Positions 22,997-31,371 of a stretch of 34,202 nucleotides of DNA are shown piece by piece (the stretch's first letter is position 1; each line of letters opens with the position of its first letter). The stretch is from Bacteroides sp. GTDB taxonomy: Bacteria > Bacteroidota > Bacteroidia > Bacteroidales > Bacteroidaceae. A program made the translations under genes and the position numbers. The notes beneath the pieces are model-generated. The model was not told where the DNA came from and ran no database searches. It saw only the letters and a program-made list of their open reading frames with translations. The stretch lies in assembly GCA_017621035.1 (NCBI GenBank), contig JAGATY010000001.1, positions 1 through 34,202 of the forward strand, written 5' to 3'.

Positions 22997-24796
22997 ATGC
23001 AGAATATTAGAAACATTGCCATCATTGCGCATGTGGACCATGGCAAGACAACTCTCGTCGACAAGATGCTTCTGGCCGGAAATCTCTTCCGCAACAACCA
23101 GAACACGGGTGAACTAATGCTTGATAACAACGACCTGGAACGCGAACGCGGCATCACGATTCTTTCTAAGAACGTTTCCATCAACTATAAAGATACGAAG
23201 ATTAACATTATCGACACCCCGGGGCACAGTGACTTTGGCGGTGAAGTGGAGCGTGTGTTGAACATGGCCGACGGATGTATCTTGCTGGTGGATGCTTTTG
23301 AAGGGCCTATGCCTCAGACTCGTTTTGTGTTGCAGAAGGCTTTACAGATAGGGCTGAAGCCTATTGTGGTGGTGAACAAGGTGGACAAACCGAACTGTCG
23401 CCCGGAAGAGGTGTACGAGATGGTGTTTGACCTGATGTTCAGCCTGGATGCTACTGAGGAGCAGCTGGACTTCCCCGTCATCTACGGCTCGGCTAAGAAC
23501 AACTGGATGAGTACCGACTGGCAGCAGCCCACGGATAACATCTTCCCGCTGTTGGACTGCATCGTGGAGAACATCCCTGCGCCTGTGCAACTGGAGGGTA
23601 CACCGCAAATGTTGGTGACATCGCTTGACTACTCGGCCTACACCGGCCGTATTGCTGTGGGACGTGTACATCGCGGCACGCTGAAAGAGGGCATGAACGT
23701 CTCTCTTGCCAAGCGTGATGGCAGCATCATCAAGTCGAAAATCAAAGAGTTACATACGTTTGAAGGTATGGGACGTCAGAAGGTGAGTGAGGTTTCCAGT
23801 GGTGACATCTGTGCCCTGATTGGTATTGAAGGGTTTGAGATTGGCGACACCATTTGTGACTTTGAGAACCCTGAACCGCTTCCGCCCATTGCCATCGATG
23901 AGCCGACAATGAGTATGCTTTTCACCATCAACGATTCTCCTTTCTTTGGTAAGGAGGGCAAGTTTGTGACTTCGCGCCATATTCATGACCGCCTGATGAA
24001 GGAACTGGACAAGAATCTTGCCTTGCGTGTAAGCAAGAGTGAGGAAGACGGCAAGTGGGTGGTGTCCGGACGTGGTGTGCTTCACCTCTCTGTACTGATT
24101 GAAACCATGCGTCGTGAGGGATACGAGTTGCAGGTTGGTCAGCCGCAGGTAATCTTCAAGGAGATTGACGGTGTGAAGTGTGAGCCTATTGAAGAGCTGA
24201 CCATCAACGTGCCCGAGGAGTACTCAAGTAAGATGATTGACATGGTAACACGTCGTAAGGGTGAGATGACCAAGATGGAGAGTGCGGGCGACCGTATCAA
24301 TCTGGAGTTTAACATGCCCTCGCGCGGTATCATTGGTCTGCGTACCAATGTGTTGACGGCCAGTGCCGGTGAGGCAATCATGGCTCACCGCTTTAAGGAA
24401 TATCAACCCTATAAGGGTGACATTGAACGCCGCACCAACGGTTCCATGATTGCCATGGAGAGCGGAACAGCCTTTGCTTACGCTATTGATAAACTGCAGG
24501 ATCGTGGTAAGTTCTTCATCTTCCCGCAGGAAGAGGTGTATGCCGGTCAGGTGGTAGGTGAGCATGTTCATGAGAAAGACCTCGTCATCAATGTAACCAA
24601 GAGCAAGAAGCTGACCAACATGCGTGCCAGCGGTTCAGATGAAAAGGCTCGCTTGATTCCACCCCTTCAGTTCTCGCTGGAGGAGGCGTTGGAATACATC
24701 AAGGAGGATGAATACGTAGAGGTGACACCTAAGTCCATGCGTATGCGCAAAGTAATCTTGGATGAACTGGAGCGCAAACGTGCTAACAGAGAGTAA
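22997..24796 (+). CDS. typA: Ribosome-associated GTPase TypA/BipA
   Basis: This 599-residue translational GTPase has the usual TypA length. The G domain shows [10 protein letters not shown] (11-20), the switch I stretch [15 protein letters not shown] and NKVDKP. It is followed by EF-Tu-like domain II, two EF-G-like domains, and the TypA-specific C-terminus ([26 protein letters not shown]). It binds 70S ribosomes and supports ribosome assembly and stress adaptation. It has its own promoter divergent from rpsO and a strong hairpin after the stop. Nothing unusual was seen. Confidence 0.97.
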   Translation: MQNIRNIAIIAHVDHGKTTLVDKMLLAGNLFRNNQNTGELMLDNNDLERERGITILSKNVSINYKDTKINIIDTPGHSDFGGEVERVLNMADGCILLVDAFEGPMPQTRFVLQKALQIGLKPIVVVNKVDKPNCRPEEVYEMVFDLMFSLDATEEQLDFPVIYGSAKNNWMSTDWQQPTDNIFPLLDCIVENIPAPVQLEGTPQMLVTSLDYSAYTGRIAVGRVHRGTLKEGMNVSLAKRDGSIIKSKIKELHTFEGMGRQKVSEVSSGDICALIGIEGFEIGDTICDFENPEPLPPIAIDEPTMSMLFTINDSPFFGKEGKFVTSRHIHDRLMKELDKNLALRVSKSEEDGKWVVSGRGVLHLSVLIETMRREGYELQVGQPQVIFKEIDGVKCEPIEELTINVPEEYSSKMIDMVTRRKGEMTKMESAGDRINLEFNMPSRGIIGLRTNVLTASAGEAIMAHRFKEYQPYKGDIERRTNGSMIAMESGTAFAYAIDKLQDRGKFFIFPQEEVYAGQVVGEHVHEKDLVINVTKSKKLTNMRASGSDEKARLIPPLQFSLEEALEYIKEDEYVEVTPKSMRMRKVILDELERKRANRE

Positions 24797-24848
24797 GCCG
24801 TTCAGCGCAGGCCATGATTCAGGGGCTTGCGAATATTTTTCTATCAAC

Positions 24849-24887
24849 AAGAGAGGGAGACGTGGAAATTTCACGCCTCCCTCTCTT
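24849..24887. terminator. Hairpin between convergent typA and nitroreductase genes
   Basis: AAGAGAGGGAG (24849-24859) pairs with CTCCCTCTCTT (24877-24887). After one mismatch, CGTG/CACG continues the stem. There is no strong T-run on either side, but the place between two convergent genes fits a bidirectional stop. Confidence 0.75.
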
Positions 24888-24936
24888 ATATAACTTCTTG
24901 AGAAAGTAATGTTTACTCTTCTTGCTTCCCTTGCAA

Positions 24937-25590
24937 TCAGTCCACAAACTTAATCTTGGCTGCGTTGCGTGGCTTGGCGGCCGGTGCTTCATCGGGATAG
25001 CCGAAGCCGATGCAGTAGAGCAGTTCGTAGTTCTCCGGCAGGTCGAGTTTCTTCAGATACTCGGCAGCCTCGGGAGTGGAGACCATGAAACGGGTAGGAC
25101 TGGCCAGGCAGACAGAACCTACACCTAGGCTTTGGGCAGCCAGTACCATATTCTCGCCCAGCAGGCCGCAATCAATCTGTGAGCAGTCGTAGGTAGTGTC
25201 GTGTGCAATGAAAACCACGGTAGGAGCGTTGCGGAACATGTTGCGGAATTTGGGGTCGGCAGCCATCTTCGGGTTCTTTTGCTTGAAAACCTCAGACACG
25301 CCATTCAAGAACTCAGGATTGTCCACTACGCGAATCTCCCACGATTGCTTGTTCTGACCGTTGGGTGCATTGATACCACACTCCAAAATCACCTGCATGG
25401 TATCTCGACCCACTGCCTGCGGCTTGTACTGGCGGATGCTGCGGCGTGCCATGATGGTTTCAATCACTGCATTCTTTTTCTCGTTTGTAGCAGCCGTTTC
25501 CTCTTTACTCTTTTGAGCGGGTGCACAAGCTACCAGACATCCCGCTGCGCACAAGCAGAGGGTACCAATCATCTTACTTAAACCTTTCAT
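24937..25590 (-). CDS. Nitroreductase-family lipoprotein
   Basis: This 217-residue protein is of the FMN-dependent nitroreductase fold. It has an N-terminal MARRSIRQYKPQ (about 47-58) with the phosphate-binding Arg residues, NAPNGQNKQSWEIRVVD (about 74-90), a GLLGENMVLAAQSLGVGSVCL segment, and the late GFGYPDE. Unlike most family members it starts with a lipoprotein leader, MKGLSKMIGTLCLCAAGCLVAC, with lipobox LVAC (Cys22). It is therefore probably exported and membrane-anchored, which raises the question of the flavin and electron source outside the cytoplasm. The substrate is unknown. It is convergent with typA and has a -7 box upstream. Confidence 0.86.
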   Translation of the reverse strand: MKGLSKMIGTLCLCAAGCLVACAPAQKSKEETAATNEKKNAVIETIMARRSIRQYKPQAVGRDTMQVILECGINAPNGQNKQSWEIRVVDNPEFLNGVSEVFKQKNPKMAADPKFRNMFRNAPTVVFIAHDTTYDCSQIDCGLLGENMVLAAQSLGVGSVCLASPTRFMVSTPEAAEYLKKLDLPENYELLYCIGFGYPDEAPAAKPRNAAKIKFVD

Positions 25591-25618
25591 ATGCTATTTG
25601 TTTATTCGTTGTTTGCGG

Positions 25619-25626
25619 CAAACCTA
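25619..25626 (-). promoter_or_regulatory. -7 box for the nitroreductase gene
   Basis: The minus strand reads TAGGTTTG, 28 bases before the ATG. The spacer just upstream is occupied by the T-run of the hairpin at 25628-25658. Confidence 0.6.
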
Positions 25627-25627
25627 C

Positions 25628-25658
25628 AAAAAAGCAGCTCCCCGTGAAAGAGAGCTGC
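25628..25658 (-). terminator. Hairpin terminator upstream of the nitroreductase gene
   Basis: On the minus strand a 7-base GCAGCTC/GAGCTGC stem (25634-25640 with 25652-25658) with an 11-base loop is followed by TTTTTT. It is the second terminator after pckA and directly abuts the next promoter. Confidence 0.75.
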
Positions 25659-25737
25659 CTTAAAAATGCTTAATGCACACTTATTCGGTTGCCGTAACCT
25701 TTTCTATTTCTGCATCAATGACTTTTCTTTCCTGAAA

Positions 25738-25771
25738 ACAAAAAAAGAGTGCGCTGTAATCACAACGCACC
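25738..25771 (-). terminator. Terminator of pckA
   Basis: On the minus strand GTGCG-T-TGT pairs with ACA-G-CGCAC (25749-25757 with 25762-25770) around a 4-base loop. A run of Ts follows, beginning about 40 bases after the pckA stop. Confidence 0.85.
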
Positions 25772-25809
25772 CTTTCTTATCTTGGTTCAGAAATTCTTTT
25801 CTATGAGGA

Positions 25810-27417
25810 TTAGAGCTTCGGACCAGCAGCAACCAGAGCCTTACCGGCTTCGTTGCCTGTAAACTTAGCAAAGTTCTTGATGAAGCGACCGGCCAAGTCC
25901 TTAGCCTTTTCTTCCCACTTGCAAGCGCACTCGTAAGTGTCGCGCGGGTCAAGAATCTTCGGATCAACACCCGGCAATTCTGTCGGAACAACAAAGTCGA
26001 AGTAAGGAATAGTCTTAGTAGGAGCCTTGTTGATTGAGCCGTCGAGGATAGCGTCGATGATACCACGAGTATCTTTAATAGAGATACGCTTGCCGGTACC
26101 GTTCCAGCCGGTGTTAACCAAGTATGCCTTAGCACCAACCTTTTCCATCTTCTTAACCAACTCTTCAGCGTACTTAGTGGGGTGCAAGCTCAAGAATGCT
26201 GCACCGAAGCAAGCAGAGAATGTCGGAGTAGGTTCTGTAATACCACGTTCTGTACCGGCCAACTTAGCAGTAAAACCAGAGAGGAAGTAGTATTGAGCCT
26301 GTTGGTCGTTCAAGATAGATACCGGAGGCAATACACCGAATGCGTCAGCAGACAAGAAGATTACTTGGTGAGCGTGAGGACCCTTAGAAACCGGAGATAC
26401 GCGGTTTGCAATGTGTTCGATAGGATAAGAAACACGAGTGTTCTCAGTTACGCTCTTGTCAGCGAAGTCAATCTTGCCGTTAGCGTCTACTGTAACGTTC
26501 TCCAACAGAGCGTCACGACGGATGGCGTTGTAGATATCGGGTTCGCTTTCCTTGTCGAGGTTGATAACCTTAGCGTAGCAACCACCTTCGTAGTTGAATA
26601 CACCTTCGTCATCCCAACCGTGCTCGTCGTCACCAATCAGCAGACGCTTCGGGTCAGTAGACAAAGTAGTCTTACCTGTACCAGAGAGGCCGAAGAAGAT
26701 AGCAGAGTCTGTACCTTCCATGTTAGTGTTTGCAGAGCAGTGCATTGAAGCGATACCGCGCAACGGGTTGTAGTAGTTCATGATAGAGAACATACCCTTC
26801 TTCATTTCACCACCGTACCAAGTGTTGATGATAACTTGTTCCTTAGAAGTCAGGTTGAATACAACAGCTGTTTCAGAGTTCAAGCCCAGTTCCTTGTAGT
26901 TTTCAACTTTTGCCTTAGAAGCGTTGTAAACAACAAAGTCAGGTTCACCGAAATCAGACAGTTCCTTCATGGTCGGACGGATGAACATGTTAGTCACGAA
27001 GTGAGCTTGCCATGCAACCTCCATGATGAAACGTACTTTCAAACGAGTAGCTTCATTGGCACCGCAGAATGCGTCTACTACATAGAGCTTCTTCTCTGAC
27101 AATTCCTTAGTAGCGAGTTTCTTCAACTCAGCCCAAGCAGCCTCGGTAACAGGCTTGTTATCGTTCTTGTATTCTTCAGAAGTCCACCATACAGTATTCT
27201 TGCTGGTTTCGTCCATCACAAAGAATTTATCTTTAGGAGAACGACCTGTGTAGATACCGGTCATTACGTTTACAGTACCGAGCTCAGTGTTCTGACCTAC
27301 CTCGAAACCTTCCAGACCGGCCTTAGTTTCTTCTTCAAACAGTACTTCGTAAGAAGGATTGTGAAGCACTTCCTTCACACCGGTAATACCGTACTTGCTT
27401 AAATCTAAATTTGCCAT
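25810..27417 (-). CDS. pckA: Phosphoenolpyruvate carboxykinase (ATP)
   Basis: This 535-residue enzyme has the full length of ATP-type PEPCK. It has the substrate-binding GRSPKDKF (58-65), the kinase P-loop GLSGTGKTT (243-251), and the metal and kinase-2 region DDEHGWDD (263-270). It interconverts oxaloacetate + ATP and PEP + CO2 + ADP. In succinate-forming Bacteroides it mainly fixes CO2 onto PEP and makes ATP (established for the genus). It is a single gene with a -7 box about 118 bases upstream and its own terminator. Codon choice looks highly restricted, as in a strongly expressed gene. Confidence 0.97.
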   Translation of the reverse strand: MANLDLSKYGITGVKEVLHNPSYEVLFEEETKAGLEGFEVGQNTELGTVNVMTGIYTGRSPKDKFFVMDETSKNTVWWTSEEYKNDNKPVTEAAWAELKKLATKELSEKKLYVVDAFCGANEATRLKVRFIMEVAWQAHFVTNMFIRPTMKELSDFGEPDFVVYNASKAKVENYKELGLNSETAVVFNLTSKEQVIINTWYGGEMKKGMFSIMNYYNPLRGIASMHCSANTNMEGTDSAIFFGLSGTGKTTLSTDPKRLLIGDDEHGWDDEGVFNYEGGCYAKVINLDKESEPDIYNAIRRDALLENVTVDANGKIDFADKSVTENTRVSYPIEHIANRVSPVSKGPHAHQVIFLSADAFGVLPPVSILNDQQAQYYFLSGFTAKLAGTERGITEPTPTFSACFGAAFLSLHPTKYAEELVKKMEKVGAKAYLVNTGWNGTGKRISIKDTRGIIDAILDGSINKAPTKTIPYFDFVVPTELPGVDPKILDPRDTYECACKWEEKAKDLAGRFIKNFAKFTGNEAGKALVAAGPKL

Positions 27418-27534
27418 TTTGTTTTACGATTTTAAAATTGGTATTTTAGTTTATAATCTCTTGCTTTGATACTTCAAGGGGGAAAAACCTTTGTTTAAAC
27501 TGCAGGCTTTCGTCAGTCCCCTATTTTTCGCGTA

Positions 27535-27542
27535 CAAAAGTA
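27535..27542 (-). promoter_or_regulatory. -7 box for pckA
   Basis: The minus strand reads TACTTTTG, a TAnnTTTG match giving a leader of about 110 bases. No TTG stands at -33. The 27418-27873 gap also holds the repeat array and the fimbrillin terminator described separately, and no gene. Confidence 0.5.
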
Positions 27543-27682
27543 GAAACTTTCTTCGGAAAACTGACTGCCATTAAAGAAAAAAATCCTCAATCAGCTAATC
27601 TTTTATCACTTATAAACCAAATCTGTAAACTGAATGTTGCAAATTGGGGGGTGTTGCTTCCTATTCTTTCCGGTTTCTCATC

Positions 27683-27788
27683 GTAACACTGAGTGTTACA
27701 GAAATAACGCTGAGCCTTTTGTCTGTAATGCTGAGCCTTTTGCTCGTAACACTGAGTGTTATTTGGGCAACGCTTATAAACTGCTCCT
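27683..27788. repeat. Tandem 21 bp repeats with TAACRCTGAG core
   Basis: Five units begin at 27684, 27705, 27726, 27747 and 27768, strictly 21 bases apart. Units 1 and 4 are palindromes: 27683-27699 reads GTAACACTGAGTGTTAC, 8+1+8, and 27746-27762 is the same with one end base changed. Units 2 and 3 read TAAYGCTGAGCCTTTTG. Unit 5 is degenerate. Both strands are open in some frames because the unit is a multiple of three, but no start or family resemblance supports a gene. Confidence 0.9.
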
Positions 27789-27803
27789 CACTCCCCGATA
27801 TAG

Positions 27804-27847
27804 GGTAAAAAGAATCCCCACCGCATGCCGAGGGCAGGGTGGGGATT
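27804..27847 (-). terminator. Terminator of the large fimbrillin-like gene
   Basis: AATCCCCACC (27813-27822) and GGTGGGGATT (27838-27847) form a perfect 10-base stem. On the minus strand CTTTTTAC follows. It lies 27 bases after the stop at 27874. Confidence 0.88.
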
Positions 27848-27873
27848 GGCAAATAAATCTAAGCTATATAACG

Positions 27874-30800
27874 TTATGGCAACGTTTCTGTACTGGAAGG
27901 ATTGCCTTCCGTCTTGGCCGGCATGATGCCGAAAGAGAGGTCAAACTCACTGCTGGAGATAACACGCAATGTTACGTCACCTATAAAGCATAGTCTTGCT
28001 CCATGGAAACTATAGTAGTTATTGATTTCTGTGTTGTCAATCCATTGCACGCATATAGGGGTGGCGGTGAGTGCGGATCCGAAGTTGTTATATCCGCTCA
28101 ATGCACCCACATTATTTCTATGTCCCAGGGCATGTATGTAGAAGTAGGGCGTAGGACTCGTTCCCGCTGCACTATAGGCGTAAGAGGTTGGCATACCAAT
28201 GGTGTAGAAGGCCAAGCCTTCCAGTGCTGTACCGTTTTTCACCTGACCGTCTACATTGACTCTGTTCGACGGTTTGTTTTCACTCGTGTTCCAGTATGGG
28301 CGGACGTTAGTGCCGTCAAAAGTGAAACCGGTGAATGCATCCAACCGTGGCACCTCATAGCCCGGGGGACAGGGGTCGTACACTGTTTTTCTGACTCCCG
28401 CCTCCAGTGTCTCTTTCAGTTCATTATAATAGTCCACCGGTGTCAGCCCATCGTAGTAGGCAAACATGGGGATGTCCGTGCAGTTGGCATTCCACAGGTT
28501 GATGTGGAAGTTGTCATACCAGCTCTCTTCAAACACATTAGCTTCCTGATTACGGGTGTCTGTCAAGCCCTTAAAGTACTTCCCCGGATGCCGGATGGAA
28601 AGCCCGAGTGTGGGGTCTCCCTCCTCTTTGTTATATATCTGGATGCTTGTCTGCTGCTTTCTCTGCCGGTTATAGTAAGGCTTGTCCACTCCGTTTGTGC
28701 TACAAGGTAGCATGGGGTCTTTCCTACCGAACTGATAGTAGGGGGCATTATCATTGGTTGTAACGGTTGCTCCTGCCTGCTGTAGTGTGAGTGATACACT
28801 CTTCGCGCCATTCTCCACCTGTTGGAAGACGATTGCTCCGTCTCGCACGGTATATACTTTTTGTTCCCCATCACACAGCCCCAGATGTGCCCTCATGATG
28901 GAAAACTTGCTCTCTTGGTAACTTCCCCATCCCTCGGGAGTAGTAGCATCTTCATTCCATCCTGAGGTAACCAAACGGTTGGTGATGGCGTGAGGATTGC
29001 TGAAGTTATGTGCTCCCTCAGCACTGCCCATGTAGTCTAAGAAATCAGTCACCCAGATGTGCCAGCTCCACATGATGATGCCATTGGCATCCTTTACTGC
29101 CACCACGGCATTGCCCTCACAGATGCAATCTTCCCGAACGCGGAACTGCAGATAGTTGCCAGTCGCATCCAGTTTGACATCTGTCAGCAGACATGGCTCA
29201 TCCTGCCAGACTATCTCTGCAGAGGCTGCCTCATACTTTCCGCCTTTTGCCTTAACTATCCAAGGATGCTCTATACCTGCTCCTTCTGCATACCCCATAT
29301 GATCCCTGAAGGGGCTGAGTATGCTGGTGTTAATGTGTGCCCAGGAGCTAGTCGTTCCACCGGTGGTGGTGTATAGTACTTTAGATTTTACGTTCTCTTT
29401 TTCCCCCACCGTCGGCATATACGCCTCCTTGTTATCCTCTCCCTCGGTAATAGCATTGCCATAGACCAGCGGCAGGGTGTAGTAGCCGGGGGCGGAGACT
29501 GTGTAGCAGTTGGCAGTGTTCCGGGGGGCTTTCTCGCCGGAGAACAAGGCATTGGTGGAGAGGTCGTAAGGCTGAGTGGCAGTGCCTAATGCCGTGGCTC
29601 CGGACAGATTGGTGTGTGAGGTCGAAGTGCTCAGACCGGCCACCGCACTGAACAGTCCGCTTTCTGTCGCGCCGGTACTGCTCACGCCGGTTTGGGTGGT
29701 GGCAGACAGCTCATCCACCCACGTCGGCTGGTTCGCAACTTCCCATGGCACAGCCACGTAGCGTGTCTCTCGTCCCGTCTGAGTTATCACCTTGTAGCTC
29801 TGAACCGTGAATCCCTGATTCTTGATGCCGTAGTAGGGAATACTCACGGTGGCGGGATTATCGCTGCCATTCACCTTCAGCACATACTCCACGCTCATGT
29901 CGGTGAGGGAGATGCGGTAGACCACCTTCTTCCCCTTCTCCCACTGGTTGTTCCCGATGTTGGCAGAGAGAGTGACCGGTGTGTCGTTGGCCGTGTCGTG
30001 CCCCTCTATCCGGATGGTAGCCTCCTCCGGCAGGGTTTGTGGCATCATCAGGAAGATGTTCTCCCCGGTGGTCAGCTCGGTCACGGTATTGTCGTTGGTG
30101 GCAGAGAGACCACTGTCGCCAAAGTCCAGCGTAAAGGTGCTTAGTGTACCGGTAGAACTTTTCACGTCACTCCACGTGCCAGCATCGTGTACCGCAGCTG
30201 TTGTCTCATCGGCATCCCCGTTACCATTATATATATAGGTGTAAGTACCCGTATCATACACTCCCTCGATGCTGATTTTGTCCACGCGCAGGCCTGTCAC
30301 CTCCTCGGCCAGACAGAACTGTACGGCCGTCAGTGCATGCCCAAACTCCAGGTGGACTGCCTTGCCGTAGTTGCCGGGGTGCTCGGCCGAGGCTACCAGC
30401 AGGTCGGTTTGCTCCTGCACACTGCTCTTCACGGTGTATTGGAAGGTGGGCGGGCAACTCTCCTCCGGTGTTACAGCTTCGTAAGGTGCGTGTGCAAAGA
30501 AGCGGATGAGGCTTTGTGTGGCGAGCCAGAAGTGTCCCGTAGCCCATCCGCCGGACTTCTCCGACTTCTCGTTGCTGATGTAGCTTTTCGCCTCCTCGTC
30601 CTTCCAGGTACTGCTGTTGCACGTCCGAGCCGACACGCCGATGGCTGTCACACTGCCTGTCTCGCTGATGCTGCCTCGGGTAGTTGCAGGGAGGCTCTCC
30701 CCACTCTCGGTGTCATTCTCCTTCACCACCGTATGCAGATAGAGAGGCTTGCCACCCAGCTTCTGCTCCAGCGGCTCAATGCGTGTGTAGGGCAGCCGAT

Positions 30801-30957
30801 CCTCGCCTCCGGCACGTGTACCGGCCTGCCAGCCGTTGCTACTGACGTTCACGCTATAGCCAATCTGTCCCCCAAGCTCTTCCTGAGGCACCACCTCATC
30901 GTTGCACGAGACAAATCCCGCCGCCACTAGCATCCATCCTATAAGAGAGTTCTTCAT
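27874..30957 (-). CDS. Large fimbrillin-like lipoprotein, possible tip or accessory subunit
   Basis: This 1027-residue secreted lipoprotein has leader MKNSLIGWMLVAAGFVSC with Cys18 as the lipid site. A TRAG stretch at 47-50 matches the place where Bacteroidales fimbrillins are cut after Arg (inference). The N-terminal region (about 30-350) has the Mfa-like fimbrillin pattern: a long Ser/Thr-rich beta sandwich, FGHALTAVQFCLAEEV, and GNNQWEKGKKVVYRISLT. The C-terminal half has FGRKDPMLP and YDPCPPGYEVPRLDAFTGF, seen in large surface proteins encoded with fimbrillins. It is more than twice the size of the fimbrillin encoded upstream, which suggests a tip adhesin or accessory subunit. It ends at a clear terminator. 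Its promoter is not obvious. Confidence 0.8.
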   Translation of the reverse strand: MKNSLIGWMLVAAGFVSCNDEVVPQEELGGQIGYSVNVSSNGWQAGTRAGGEDRLPYTRIEPLEQKLGGKPLYLHTVVKENDTESGESLPATTRGSISETGSVTAIGVSARTCNSSTWKDEEAKSYISNEKSEKSGGWATGHFWLATQSLIRFFAHAPYEAVTPEESCPPTFQYTVKSSVQEQTDLLVASAEHPGNYGKAVHLEFGHALTAVQFCLAEEVTGLRVDKISIEGVYDTGTYTYIYNGNGDADETTAAVHDAGTWSDVKSSTGTLSTFTLDFGDSGLSATNDNTVTELTTGENIFLMMPQTLPEEATIRIEGHDTANDTPVTLSANIGNNQWEKGKKVVYRISLTDMSVEYVLKVNGSDNPATVSIPYYGIKNQGFTVQSYKVITQTGRETRYVAVPWEVANQPTWVDELSATTQTGVSSTGATESGLFSAVAGLSTSTSHTNLSGATALGTATQPYDLSTNALFSGEKAPRNTANCYTVSAPGYYTLPLVYGNAITEGEDNKEAYMPTVGEKENVKSKVLYTTTGGTTSSWAHINTSILSPFRDHMGYAEGAGIEHPWIVKAKGGKYEAASAEIVWQDEPCLLTDVKLDATGNYLQFRVREDCICEGNAVVAVKDANGIIMWSWHIWVTDFLDYMGSAEGAHNFSNPHAITNRLVTSGWNEDATTPEGWGSYQESKFSIMRAHLGLCDGEQKVYTVRDGAIVFQQVENGAKSVSLTLQQAGATVTTNDNAPYYQFGRKDPMLPCSTNGVDKPYYNRQRKQQTSIQIYNKEEGDPTLGLSIRHPGKYFKGLTDTRNQEANVFEESWYDNFHINLWNANCTDIPMFAYYDGLTPVDYYNELKETLEAGVRKTVYDPCPPGYEVPRLDAFTGFTFDGTNVRPYWNTSENKPSNRVNVDGQVKNGTALEGLAFYTIGMPTSYAYSAAGTSPTPYFYIHALGHRNNVGALSGYNNFGSALTATPICVQWIDNTEINNYYSFHGARLCFIGDVTLRVISSSEFDLSFGIMPAKTEGNPSSTETLP

Positions 30958-30984
30958 GATAATGATTTAATGCTTTATTGTTTT

Positions 30985-31086
30985 GTAAGCTTCGTAAGCT
31001 TTGCTTTTACTCCTTAAAGGCCTTAAAGTCCTTAATGTCCTTAGAGACCTTAAGGCCCTTTCCACTTTCCACTTTCCACTTTCCAC
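30985..31086. repeat. Stacked 9 bp and 7 bp tandem repeats upstream of the large fimbrillin-like gene
   Basis: GTAAGCTTC/GTAAGCTTT occurs twice in tandem (30985-31002). Five 9 bp units of CCTTAAAGG type follow (31012-31056), then four exact 7 bp units TTTCCAC (31059-31086). All lie in the leader or promoter region of the gene starting at 30957. Confidence 0.9.
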
Positions 31087-31093
31087 TCAAACC

Positions 31094-31175
31094 GACCCTC
31101 GGCGACCTAGGCCTTGACCCTCGGCGACCTAAGGCCCGACCCTCGGCGACCTTCGAATCGACCCCTCGGCACCCT
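31094..31175. repeat. Tandem 22 bp repeats with GACCCTCGGCGACCT core
   Basis: Exact 15-mers start at 31094, 31116 and 31138. A degenerate fourth copy starts at 31160. All are 22 bases apart and in the same orientation. Positions 31114-31155 match 15630-15671 exactly over 42 bases, inverted. Confidence 0.92.
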
Positions 31176-31210
31176 CTGCCGGAGCCGCATCTTTCTACTA
31201 ACCAAATCTC

Positions 31211-31337
31211 GCTTAAGATGCAGCTTAAGCCTGGCAAAGTAGTGGCTGAGGGGTGTCCCCTTTGGGGAATAGTAGTCGGGAGGGGAACATTCAACCCCGC
31301 CCGACTTTAGTTGGACATACTACAAGCTAGTATGCCC
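31211..31337. repeat. Cluster of three hairpins after the fimbrillin gene
   Basis: The first is GCTTAAG (31211-31217) with CTTAAGC (31224-31230). The second pairs 31274-31285 with 31295-31306 over 12 bases with one mismatch. The third pairs 31313-31322 with 31328-31337, also with one mismatch. On the minus strand the third and second lie 35 to 98 bases after the fimbrillin stop. They may end or attenuate its transcript, although no strong T-run follows. The 30958-31371 gap holds no gene. Confidence 0.6.
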
Positions 31338-31371
31338 TGCGAGAATTTGGGCTTTGGTAAGCCTTGATAGA

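Noticed and set aside
25680-25735. Short minus-strand frame between the pckA terminator and the next hairpin
   Set aside because: It has no ATG or good start, overlaps the terminator stem, and is too short to support.
27634-27993. Plus-strand frame with heptapeptide-like repeats over the 21 bp array
   Set aside because: The frame is open only because the unit is 21 bp. It runs antisense into the end of the fimbrillin-like gene and through its terminator.
30187-30930. 247-codon plus-strand open frame
   Set aside because: It is a shadow of the large fimbrillin-like gene; its composition is Leu/His/Arg-rich and it has no promoter.
31094-31175. Possible CRISPR array (regular short repeats)
   Set aside because: The units are directly adjacent with about 7 bp between cores, no unique spacers of normal length are present, and no cas genes are seen. 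The same holds for the other three arrays.
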